Source: Lyophyllum atratum (taxonomy: Eukaryota; Basidiomycota; Agaricomycetes; Agaricales; Lyophyllaceae). From it: DNA of 64,000 nucleotides. How positions within the stretch are numbered: the stretch's first letter is position 1; the number at the start of each line of letters is the position of its first letter. Below the pieces are notes generated by a model that was not told the origin of the DNA, did not search any database, and saw only the letters and a list, made by a program, of their open reading frames with translations. A program made the translations under genes and the position numbers. Of this stretch, positions 20,747 through 30,810 are shown piece by piece. The stretch covers positions 1,240,001 to 1,304,000 of the forward strand of contig JACGCN010000010.1 of assembly GCA_014905825.1 (NCBI GenBank), written 5' to 3'.

Positions 20747-22117
20747 TTACGCCCTTGGTATAGGGGGGCAGCCTCGCACCATATGCCCCAGCTGCCGAGT
20801 CCAATGAGCGGTCGAACGAAAAAATCCGGTTGACCCCGGTTCATCGACATCAATGACCCGCGAGCGTAGCTTCCAATTGCTTAGACCCTTGACAATGTCG
20901 TCGAAGCGTGAGGTGACCTCGCTCATCGCGGGTCTCTTGCTGGGATCGTCATTCACCATATCCGAGATGAGTTCACGCATAAACTCGAAGCCTCTCTTGG
21001 GTTTTATTAGATTTTCCCATCCCTGTGCGTTGCCGTTCAGAAGATAAGTTACTTAATAGGTGAGGAACGACGTACATCGAGGAAATTCCGCCTGATAGCA
21101 TTGCCTAGACAGTAAACATCCACAGGAAATGGATCGCAAGGCGCAGGATCGGGTACCAAGAATTCTGGGACAGTTTTGTCCCCTCCCCATGGAGGTTCTT
21201 CTAGATGAGGGGCATCTTCGGGTCGATAGATGTTGGAGAGGCCAAAGTCAACCAGGTAATACTTCACAGGTTTTCGAATCCGAGAAGCAGGTTTTGAAGT
21301 TCTCCCACTAAAATCACGTTTCATGGAGGGCTTGCACGGATGGGGTGGAGCATCAAATAGACATAGCGTGTCTGCCAAGATATTGTCGTATTTGCAGTCT
21401 CTAATGATATTTGAAGTTAGACCCTGCAGATTGACGTCGAAATAACCTACCCATGGCACACGTTATTCTCGTGCATGAACTCTAAGCCCTGTGACGCGAC
21501 TTTAGATGGAGGAAGTTTCGCTGTAACTGAGACCGCATGGTATTACCTCAAAAAGCTGACGAAAGAATTCCACCACTTCGCCCATCGTTTCGAATGGTGT
21601 AATACGGATCCGAAACAGCAGCGGCATCACTAGGAAGGCATATTTGGAGCTTTCAGTTGCTTGAATGACGTCGAGAATAGGCACACAGTGATTTTTGGGC
21701 TGCGATGCCAGCGATTCGGAGGAGAAATGCTTTCCAACCGTGATTTCTGCTGGAAACAGAGAGGTATCAACCCGTTTCACTACAACGAGAGAGCCGTCAG
21801 CGCGAGTTGCGTCCAAGACCTGGCCATACTACGAGCTGCATAAGCATGGACTTCCTTGACAATTCCGAAAGGAAATTCACAGCAATATGCACGCCATCCT
21901 CGCAGGTCCACCAGTCCTTCGAGGTGCCCAGCCAAGAAGCCACCCAATCGGGCTGATAACGCTTCCTAAGAGTGTAGCCGTGCTGCTTGAGGAGGTCATA
22001 GTGATTGCACCAGAAGCGCTCAGTTCCGGAGAGTTTCCCGTCCGCCATTGTATTCGGGTCGCCCATTAGTGAGTGAAAAGTCGTGGTGGGGTTTGGAGGG
22101 GGTGTAGTAGATCCCAT
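20747..22117 (-). CDS. Kinase-like protein, extra copy (copy 2)
   Basis: Same architecture and intron positions as the copy at 17792-19149. Start MGSTTPPPNPTTTFHSLMG, then GTERFWCNHYDLLKQHGYTL, WVASWLGTSKDWWTCEDG, YGQVLDATRADGSLVVVKR (Lys retained), HCVPILDVIQ, FLVMPLLF, HENNVCHG|DCKYDN, LVDFGLSNIYRPEDAP, WGGDKTVPEFLVPDP, DPSKRPAMSEVTSRFDDIV, ending CPPIPRA. The last exon is nearly identical to copy 1, suggesting recent duplication or gene conversion. The catalytic loop is split by an intron 5' of DCKYDN. No stop or frameshift seen, so a functional kinase-like gene is likely. Unlike copies 1 and 3 it has no small divergent gene upstream. Confidence 0.85.
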
Positions 22118-22652
22118 GTCCGTGGCGGTCCGGAGGATGAAGGGGATCCAAGGGAAGCTCAGATTGCATCTGTTATAAGGTCAGCTAGCGGAGACTAGGT
22201 CGGCCTATTGTCAATGTTACTTGGACAATAGAGAGCCAACAAGAAACACAAATGATGATAAGCGTCAAATAAGCGTGACTTGTAAAGGAATCGACAGGAT
22301 TTTGCAAGGACATGGACATTGCTGGCGGATTATGATGATCTCGCTATAGCCGGTTAAAGAGCTCAACGCGACTTGCTGCATCGATGGTGAACTTTGAAGA
22401 CACCTTTTTTTTTTTTGAAATTGTAGGACTGTGGCACGTGACTCGTGATTCTCTTGGCGTGTCCCAAACCGTGATGACGGGCCATTGGCATCCACTGACT
22501 CACGACCACCACCTCCCAGCTCATCCGCCTCTCCGACATCCAGAACGGTTGAATAAGAAAGGTTATAATATTTATAATATCAAATAGTCTCGTAGCTGGG
22601 AGATAGCGCCAGACCAAGTAACCAACCTTGCCGCCTCGTATATCAGGCTCAG
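22118..22652. other. Intergenic; unoccupied paralogue of the transposon insertion site
   Basis: From 22361 to about 22540 this resembles 9660-9779 joined directly to 14753 onward (CTGCATCGATGGTGA, GGCACGTGAC, CTTGGCGTGTC, then GCATCCACTGACTCACGACC). It therefore shows the locus without the 4965-bp transposon. No gene recognised. Confidence 0.65.
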
Positions 22653-23678
22653 CTAAGAGCTTCCCTCTTTCCCGACTTTCTCGCCGCCGTTCGCGTGCGG
22701 ATCTTCTCTATGCTCTTGTGGATGCTTTCCAAAGGATGATGTGAGTTTCTCTTAATCGTCTTATGACTATACCAGAGCACTAACCACCATCGAAAGGATA
22801 GCCTGGAGGAACCTCAGGGCATCGGATAAGTAAAGGTGTGCAGCGACCTTCGTGGCCGTCGATGACATACAGGTTCTGAGCAATTCAATCTTCTGTTCGT
22901 CGATGGCCAACCTACATAAAGGGTCGTAGGTGAGGGCCCGTATGGAAACCGAGACCCGTTGAAGCACTACTTACCTATCAGACATGTCCGACAGGTATTG
23001 TAGCTGGAAGTCACGAAGGGTCGGCGCATGTTTATCTATCGTCTCCATTGTATTCGTGATCACTTGACCAGCAGCCGCCATAATGCTCTCGACATTATGG
23101 TTCTCATCATATGGTGCCAGGCGCTTCGTGAATTCGGAGGATACGCCGGTAGGGTCATCCGAGTTAAAGCCAGGTACGAGAATGTATTTGAGCGTGCCGT
23201 CTGGACGTGGAGAGAGGAATTAATTGGCGTTACGAAGACGGTTGAAAGATGTATGTACCCTCCTGTATGACCATTTTACAGCGAAGAATAGACGAAGTCT
23301 GTAATGCAAGAACGGCGGTGCAATGATGAATCGTTCTGCTAACTAAGGACGGACCCAGACTTACCTCTTCTTCCTCTGGTGATATCCCATTTAATTCGGG
23401 CTCCTCTGGCTTATTCCTTGGTAAACATGCTTGGTACTGTGCAAGCCGTTCGTGACGTTTCTTCAACCTAGCGAATCCGTGGTTAGAAACCGTGCGCCTG
23501 CATACCGAGGATGATGGGCTTACTCTTCAAAACGAGCGACCAATATAGCCGTCACCTCCGGGTCCCCATGCCCACGGAGCTTCTGGATCGCCTCACCCGC
23601 ATTCTCTTGAGCGGTTTGCAGTTTTTCTGGAGTGCCCCAGGGGAACAAATTACGAACTGAAGAAATTACGCCAGCCAT
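22653..23678 (-). CDS. Uncharacterised helical protein, module copy 2
   Basis: Paralogue of 15547-16518 with the same exon order. Start MAGVISSVRNLFPWGTPEKL at 23678, then QTAQENAGEAIQKL, DPEVTAILVARFEE, LKKRHERLAQYQA, an acidic EEPELNGISPEEEE stretch, DGTLKYILVPG, FNSDDPTG, a helix ESIMAAAGQVITNTMETI, DFQLQYLSDMSDR, LAIDEQKIELLRTCM, KVAAHLYLSDALRFLQAILSM and a charged last exon ending KEGSS-TAG at 22653. The two copies differ at many residues but keep length and phases, so both are likely expressed proteins of unknown function. No transmembrane segment. Confidence 0.7.
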
Positions 23679-24546
23679 GGTTGACTCGGATCGAAAGGGG
23701 GGATGGAATTGGATGTAAATATGATATGTTGCGTTGTAGAGTCCCAGGATCCAGCATGGCCCGCTTAAAAGGTAAAGCTTGGTCGAAGAGAGAATAAAGG
23801 CCCGAAATCATGGAGCCCGAGAGTTTGGCCAATTCATTCCACATAACTTACGAGGATGATAGTAATACAATTCGGAGGAGGGAATCGGTCACAGTCCACA
23901 AAGAGAACAAGACCGACAAAGCTTAGCAAAGTGCCAGTTTCTGGGGACTTGTGGGCGACACTGGGTCCAGAAGCGATGTGTCACCTGTGTAACCATGGTT
24001 TACCGCCGTGACAGGTCTAAAGGCATCAGGGGCTCAGGACATCCAGGGTTTCCAATTCATTCGCCAATACGATGACCTCGAGGGCAGTGCGGGGCCATGT
24101 ATATACGCAGAATCACAAAAACAATATCGTTTCGGAAGCATGGAATTGAAGGCGGAGGCGGCGGGAACGTACCCGAGTAGTGCAGTATCCAAGGGTTAAT
24201 CCACTCAATTGAGAGGTAATTTTACGCCAAGGCTGCAGAAACACCCTGCAATAATCAAGCACCATTGCAGGATAGTTGAACACGCCTTGAAAAAGAAACT
24301 CAAGGTAAAACAGACGCTCATGCTCATACGTTGGTGCGCGAACGTGTTTGTAAGGTATATAGATAATAGAAACCTGTAATTGTTCTGGATTGACCGCCGA
24401 TTTCGACTCTAGAAAAGTGTCGCCACTTAAGCAAATGGTTCGATCAACGAAGGCTCTATGTTCGCCCCAAGCTAGAACATCAAATCAAGAGTCTACAATG
24501 CCATTATACCATGACTGAAACAATCCCAGACGTGTTCCCAACTACA
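23679..24546. other. Intergenic region, nothing recognised
   Basis: Lies between the helical-protein gene copy 2 and the 3' end of kinase 3. Short open frames only; no repeats or RNAs recognised. Confidence 0.4.
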
Positions 24547-25925
24547 TTATGGCCTTGGTATCGGAGGGAGGCGCCGTGCAATGTGACCTAGCTGTCTAGT
24601 CCAATGCGCGGCGGAACGGAAGAATCCTGTAGACATCGGCTCATCGGCATCGATGACCCGCGAGCGTAGCTTCCAACTGCTGAGGCCTTTGACGATAATC
24701 TCAAAGCGCGAGACAACCTCGCTCATCGCAGGCCTCTTGCTTGGATTGTCGTTCACCATATCTGAGACTAGCTCACGCATAAACTCGAAACCTCTCTTGC
24801 GTTTAACAAGATCTTCCCAACCCTGTATCTCTTATTAGAGGAGTGAAATTCTGAAGGCAGGAAGGGACGCACGTCAAGGAAATTCCGCCTAATAGCATTT
24901 CCTAGGCAGTAAACATCCACAGGAAACGGGTCACACGGCGAAGGGTGGGGTACTAAGAATTCAGGAACCGTTTTGTCACCACCCCATGGGGGTGCTTCTC
25001 GATGAGGGGCATCCTCTGGGCGACGAATCATTGAGAGACCGAAGTCGACGAGGTAATACTTGACAGGTTTCCTGGTCCGGGAGATGGGCTTCGACGTCGT
25101 ACCGCTAAAATCACGCTTCATCCATGGATGGGAGGGATGCGGCGGCGAATCATAAAGACTCAACGTATCTGCCATAATATTGTCATATTTGCAATCCCTG
25201 GTAAGCGTGCGTTAGTAGATGCCTGATGGTGTTGAGTTATCACATGTACCCATGGGCGACATCGTTCTCGTGCATGAACTGTAAACCCTAGACGCAAGTT
25301 AGATATGGCCTTGAATTTCTAGGATATAAGAGACGAGACTCTACCTCGAAAACTTGGCGAAAGAACTCTACCGCCTCCCCAACAGTTACGAATGGTGTAA
25401 AATTAGTCGAAAAAAGAAGTGGCATGACTATGAAAGCAATATCGGAGCCTTCAGGTGGTCGGACGACGTCTAAAATAGGCACACAGTGATTTTTTGGATG
25501 TGACGCTAATTGTTCGGAGGAAAACTTCTGCCCGACAGCGATTTCCTCGGGGAACGTGGCAAGATCGACTTGTTTCAATATAACCAATGAGCCATCAGCG
25601 CGAGTTGCGTCCAAGACTTGACCATGCTGCAACCCTCATGAGCTCACCTCCTTCGGAGATTAGTTGAAAGAATGCTCACCGCAATCGATATGCCGTCCTC
25701 GCAGGTCAGCCAGTCCTTAGCAGATGAGCGTAACCAAGACGCCACCCAATCAGGCCGGTAACGCTCTCTGAGGGTATAACCGTGGTCTTTCAAGAAATTG
25801 TAATGATTGCGCCAGAAGAGCTCAGTTTCGGAGAGTCCGCCATTCGCCAGTAGATTCGGGTCCCCTCCATCCAGAAGGGAGAGAAACATTGCTGATGATC
25901 TGTGAGCAGGCGTAGAGGACTCCAT
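24547..25925 (-). CDS. Kinase-like protein, module copy 2 (kinase copy 3)
   Basis: Five exons with the intron pattern of the two other copies. Start MESSTPAHRSSAMFLSLLDG, then ETELFWRNHYNFLKDHGYTL, WVASWLRSSAKDWLTCEDG, HGQVLDATRADGSLVILKQ (Lys retained; the first residue is His where copies 1 and 2 have Tyr), EEIAVGQKF, HCVPILDVV, FIVMPLLF, HG|DCKYDNIMADTL, LVDFGLSMIRRPEDAP, WGGDKTVPEFLVPHP, NDNPSKRPAMSEVVSRFE, ending LPPIPRP. The most diverged of the three copies but catalytically complete. It faces the small divergent gene at 26330 across 404 bp, reproducing the arrangement of module copy 1. Confidence 0.85.
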
Positions 25926-26329
25926 GGTCGTGGTGGTCGGGAGGATGGTTTGGAATCAAGTCTCCTCGGCTGGTTCAACAAGTCAATTGTTACCTGTAAG
26001 AGGAACATCCGATGATCATGGTCAGTGTCAGGGCCGTTGACGACAGCGTGGCATTCCCTTCCAGTCTCCGATCAATCCATCACCACTGGTCCGAGTCGTC
26101 AAGATGCATTCAGAGCGACCCGAACTCTTGTTGTTGTTTTTTCGTTCAGAACGGTGACTTCCATTGAATTCGATCCGGATACTAGTTTTTTGACCCATCC
26201 ATTGTTCTTGATTTAGACCTCCAGTTCGCTATAACGTACTGACAGGCTGAAGTCGACGCGTTTAAATGGGCACCATCCAACAATCTTGGTCCCCTCATTA
26301 TCGCTTCCCTCCACACTCTTCCCGAGTCA
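25926..26329. promoter_or_regulatory. Divergent promoter region of module copy 2
   Basis: 404-bp spacer shared by kinase copy 3 (minus) and the small protein (plus); the equivalent spacer in copy 1 is 459 bp (19150-19608). No operator could be defined by eye. Co-regulation is inference from head-to-head layout. Confidence 0.4.
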
Positions 26330-26973
26330 ATGCCTGCCCTTGAAACAGTCGCCGCCTTGGCTAATATCGGCTCATTTTTCTTGTCACTTCTTCCCGGACG
26401 GTGTAAATCAAGGCTCTGTGAAATTAAAGCCAACCTCGAGATCGCAAATATGAATTTAGCCCAGGCGTTCGACGAACTAGGCGAATACGGCAAGTTGTTT
26501 GAGAAGAAAGATTTCAGGGCGCACCGCGAGGGATGCTTGCTGTGAGCTGTGCATCCTCCTGTTCCTATCTTGCAGTTACTGAACCTATTTTTCATGGCAG
26601 GCTTAAGGAACGTGTTGTCCGACAGTTCAATGACCTTGCTGTCGATACAAGTTATCTGGAAAGGAAGAAGAAATTCGCGATCATGTTAGCAGATTCTGCG
26701 CTCACTAAAGCTAAGTGCATAAATGCTTACATGTCGGTTAAAGTATAGTATACTCTTCCACATAAGCGTATTGTCACTGATACTTGGAAATGTTAGGATA
26801 CGTCAGCAGTAGCAAGAACGGAACATCATCATCGTTCCGAAAAGAAGCTGAACACTCCTACGAATCCCTTCGCGGACCCTGAACAGGACATAGCAAATAC
26901 ATCTCCCGATGATCCAAACACGGCAGGGATTTTTTCCGGAGGAAATAATCGCCAGCGGTGCTCGACCCTCTAG
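26330..26973 (+). CDS. Small protein with hydrophobic N-terminus, module copy 2
   Basis: Three exons: MPALETVAALANIGSFFLSL, then KSRLCEIKANLEIANMNLAQ and AFDELGEYGKLFEKKDFRAH; a 59-nt intron (GTGAGCTG...ATGGCAG); LKERVVRQFNDLAVDTSYLE, FAIMLADSALTKAKCINAYM; a 54-nt intron; DTSAVARTEHHHRSEKK, NPFADPEQDIANT and a tail ending QRCSTL-TAG. About 175 residues. The N-terminal hydrophobic helix, the AQAFDEL.EYGKL block and the DTSA.A...NPFAD tail are shared with 19609-20219. Function unknown; helical, no catalytic residues evident. Confidence 0.7.
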
Positions 26974-27593
26974 ATGGGACAGACAATTACTTTGTGATGC
27001 TTAATTCACGGGATAGAGTGGAGAAGATATGTAAATTACTTCCTGCAGTCAACACGCAGTGCTCTGCGGATATAGCAATGCGTGTTGCAATTGGCTCGGA
27101 TACACAGCTATACACAGGCGTACCGAATTGCTTTCCATACTGTTTGTTGAATTCGCACCTATATTTATTAGTCCCAAGAATAATGACGTTGCGGTTAGTG
27201 CCTGCGAATCGTGGCGTGCTGCGACGGGAATCAGACGTGGAGTGCTTTTGAAGGCTAGCAGGCCATAGCACTTCCCAATAGCATAGTCATCCCAGTACAT
27301 AGTCAAGAATAGTGGCAACAATAAACTGCAGTCTCCAATCATTGGTACACTCCAGTTGCCAAATGAGCTGAGGAACCTCCAGGATCCATGGTGATGGAAG
27401 TAAGTCAGTGTCCTGGGATTATTGGAGGACAGCCAGCCCATGCCGAGATATGTTTGACTGACCCCTAACACTCAAGTGCGAAATAATGACACGCGGTCAG
27501 TCAAACTGAATCGAATAAGCAGCGTACCAAACTATCGAATACATAAAGCAGGCCAAGAACTAGCAGTATTTTCTGAACACAAAGCGACCCTCT
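26974..27593. other. Intergenic region, nothing recognised
   Basis: Open frames on both strands (for example 27049-27471 minus) have no recognisable domain and overlap each other. Confidence 0.4.
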
Positions 27594-30172
27594 CTACATT
27601 ACATCAGTCTGGATGGGCGCAATCTGCCCGCCCTTAGCAGCAGTCGGTGTAAATGTGTGCCAGCGGTCGTTGAACCTGACATCTGTCGAGACCATATATA
27701 AGAAACGTGATAAAGAGGATTTGATTGATAGTAACATACCGAGAGGCCGTCCGCCGTACATATATTGCTGGAATTTGGCTACACGCACGAACCACCATGA
27801 ATGGAAGTGTGGGCGAAAGGACAGAAGGTCACGCACCAATGGCAGTCTCTGCTTCAGGGACCTGAGCAAATTGGACAACACCGCAGCCCTTGGAGCGAGT
27901 GCCATCGAAGAGAATCTCAGCCAGCTCAACCTGTCCTGTCGTCTCGAAGAGCTCCACCAAGTCTTCATTCGCGGTCGACCATGGAAGCTACATCTGTCGT
28001 TAGCACATATACGCCCAAGCAGAGACAAAAAAGCACGTACATTGCGAACCATGATCTGCTGGCTTGGCTCCGCTTCCGCATAAGCGGGGCCTGAGGGATA
28101 TCCTCCGACGCCCCCACCATACCCAGCACCTGCGCCGCCACCACCGTAGTTGTCCATGCGGAGGCCACCGCCGCCGCCACCTCCGCCACCGCCAGAGGCA
28201 CCCTGGTCAGGACCAGAATAGTCGGCATAGATATCCTGATTAGAGAAATCACGGCCTGCACCCGCCTGGCCGCCAAAGCCCCCACGGAATCCGCCTCTGA
28301 AGCCGCCACCGCCCCTCAGACCGCGTCCACCGCCGAAACCACCACGGGGCGCGCCTCGGAAGCCGCCTCGGAAGCCGCCTGGCCCAGACAGCCCAGCATA
28401 GCGATCCTGAAATGGAAGAAAATTGAGAAACAGGAACAGTAGTTGGAATGCATGAAGTTCTCACCTCTCGGACTTCGAGCGTCCTGCCGTACCAGTCGAA
28501 ACCGTGGTACATGCCTGAAGATGGTCAGAAAGTGTAAATTCGTTAGAGATGGAACCGAACATACTGATAGCCTGTTGGGCATCTTTTGAGGTCTCGAAGA
28601 CGACTGTGCCAGACCCCTTGGGGCGTCCATCCGCGCCAATGTTAATGTCAGCGCGGATGATGTTACCAGCGGTGCGGAACAGGTCTTTGAGATCTTGCCA
28701 ACCTGCTTGGTAGGGCAACTAATGGTACGAGATACTCAGGGACGCAGTCGTTGGAGCAAGAGAAGAATACTCACGTTGCCAACGTATAGTTGGTTACCTG
28801 GGTTGGCCTGGGTACCGAAGTAGTTATGGGAGGGAGGGCGCGGAGGCGGGGCAGCATTTAAGCCTTGACCAGCCATAGCCATACCTATTTTACCTGGAAC
28901 AGGCGTCGCACCGAACCGAGCTTCATTTTCACGGTCCTGGATCATATTAAGGGGACTGCTGAAAGACAATGAAGAATATAAAGTACCTCTCGAATAAAGA
29001 CGGGTCGTCCGAGTAGCGGTTGCTCCGAGAGCTCGCGGATGGCGCGTTGAGAATCTTCATGAGAAGCGAATTCGACGATTCTGTCGCACAGTTAGAACGG
29101 CATGAAAAATTAGAGCCGATGAAAGACACTCACCCGCAGCCTTTTGACACTCCGGTGGGCGTAACGAGTACTTCGGCGAAGAGGACCTCACCAGCTGCCA
29201 ACCCCAAAAGAAAAGCTCCTATCAATATCCTCTCGACAACTCAACCATTCCAACGAAAAGAAAAACTAAAAGAAACTCTCGTCCTCTTCAAAAGCTCGAG
29301 CTCCCGCTCCACTTCATCGAAAAACACCGCCGCTGGCATGCGCGCATCCGTTGGAAAATAAACTCCACGAAAGAACTCCACATCGCCCCGTACCACCAGC
29401 ACGTCTCTGCTCGCCACACCCCCCGAAAACAGGCACACAAAAAACTAATCTGAGATTCCCCCACCCACCTCCCCTCATGAATTCCATTAGGTCCCGGTAC
29501 TTGACGTCGTAGCTGAGGTTGCCGACGTACACCCGGTTTTCTCTCTTGCTGATTTTGGCGAACTCCACAGCCTCTTCGTGCTCCGCGTTCATGGGGCCGC
29601 CGAGGGAACGCGCGAAGGTGTCCACCGCTTTGCGGTCTCCGCCACGGCTGCGGGAGCGCGTGCGGGAACGGGTGCGGGAGCGGGTCCTCGACCTAGAGCG
29701 GCGGCGGGAGCGACGGGGAGATGCTGAACGGCGCCTGGAGCGAGAACGACTCCTGGTGCGCGAGCGCTTGCGACGCTGAAAGACGTTGAGACGAACGAAG
29801 ACTACCTAAAGACAAGGCACTCACATCGCTGCCGTTGCGCCTGTCCGGCTCCCAATGATCACCGCCACCACCGCGCCTGGACCGACCTTTCAAAATTGTG
29901 AAACATTTCAGTCCTTGCACGAAAAACAAAAAGCACCACAAAAACTGACCAGAATCCCGCCTCTCACCACCACGGTCGCGTTCCCTCTCCTTGTCGCGGT
30001 CCCTCCTGCTGTCCTTGTCGCGGTCTTCACGGTCCCTGTCCCTGTCCTTATCACGACCATAGTCACGATCCCTATCCCTGTCTCGGTCTCGTTCTCGGTC
30101 TCGGTCATTGCTCACAGGTGGTACGATTCCCTTCTCTTCGTTGTCGTCTTTGTTCTTCATATCGACGTCCAT
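27594..30172 (-). CDS. GBP2: SR-like RNA-binding protein with three RRMs (GBP2/HRB1, hnRNP M-like)
   Basis: Nuclear mRNA-binding and export/quality-control factor by homology. Order of parts: acidic/basic start MDVDMKNKDDNEEKG, long RD/RE and RS repeats encoded at about 30110-29640, then RRM1 (NRVYVGNLSYDVKYRDLMEF RNP2; KGCGIVEFASHEDSQRAI RNP1), a linker (ARFGATPVPGKIGMAMAGQG), RRM2 (NQLYVGNLPYQAGWQDLKDL, GSGTVVFETSKDAQQAI), a glycine/arginine-rich hinge at about 28480-28100 (FRGGFRG, GGGGG runs), RRM3 (QQIMVRNLPWSTANEDLVEL, GCGVVQFAQVPEAETAI) and terminal QIAPIQTDVM-TAG. Many short introns cut within RRMs. Composition (RS domain, three RRMs, RGG hinge) matches Gbp2/Hrb1 of yeast. Symbol assigned by architecture. 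Confidence 0.85.
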
Positions 30173-30810
30173 CTTGCGGTAGAGTGGTGATTAGAGGGCT
30201 GGTAGAGGGTAAGCTATAGGGGGATTGTCGTTGGAGGCGCCAACGAGAACTTGAAAACGACTCAGACAGAATTCGACTCCGAATGAAAACCATTAGGTAA
30301 TCATCCTTCTCAGGAGTCGTCCCCTGTCGTCCCAGGCGCGGGAGATCCTTCTGGCCTCGATAGAAGTACTAGTAAACTCTAGTAGACCCCCCCTGTCCAG
30401 AGTAAATGATTCGTTTATACAGTAAGCCTTGTACTATCATGTACATATTCTGGTCCTATATCATGTACCTAAGAAAATGTTGTCAGAAACCGCACAACGC
30501 CTCCAGCACCAAGCATGATGATGAGAAAAGGAACTGAAGCTGATATGAAATGAATGGCAGGTACCCGGGGTACTTCGAAAGGTCGTAAGACATATACTGT
30601 AAGTAATACATTGTTGATTGATTTCGATTTTCTATGCAGCAAAAAGACCAGATAAAAGCAAAAGCAAAAAGAAAGAAAAAACCAGAAACAAAAGTGCGTC
30701 TATACCACCGCCAACCATCGTAAGTAAAAGGATGCTGAGCGTGTATCTTTATCAGCAATAGGTGAGCGTATATCTTCATCAGCACCAGGTGAGGCCGAGG
30801 GGGCTCCAAG
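30173..30810. other. Promoter of the RNA-binding protein gene and 3' flank of TPS2
   Basis: No gene recognised. CT/GA-rich stretches near 30640-30680. Confidence 0.4.
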
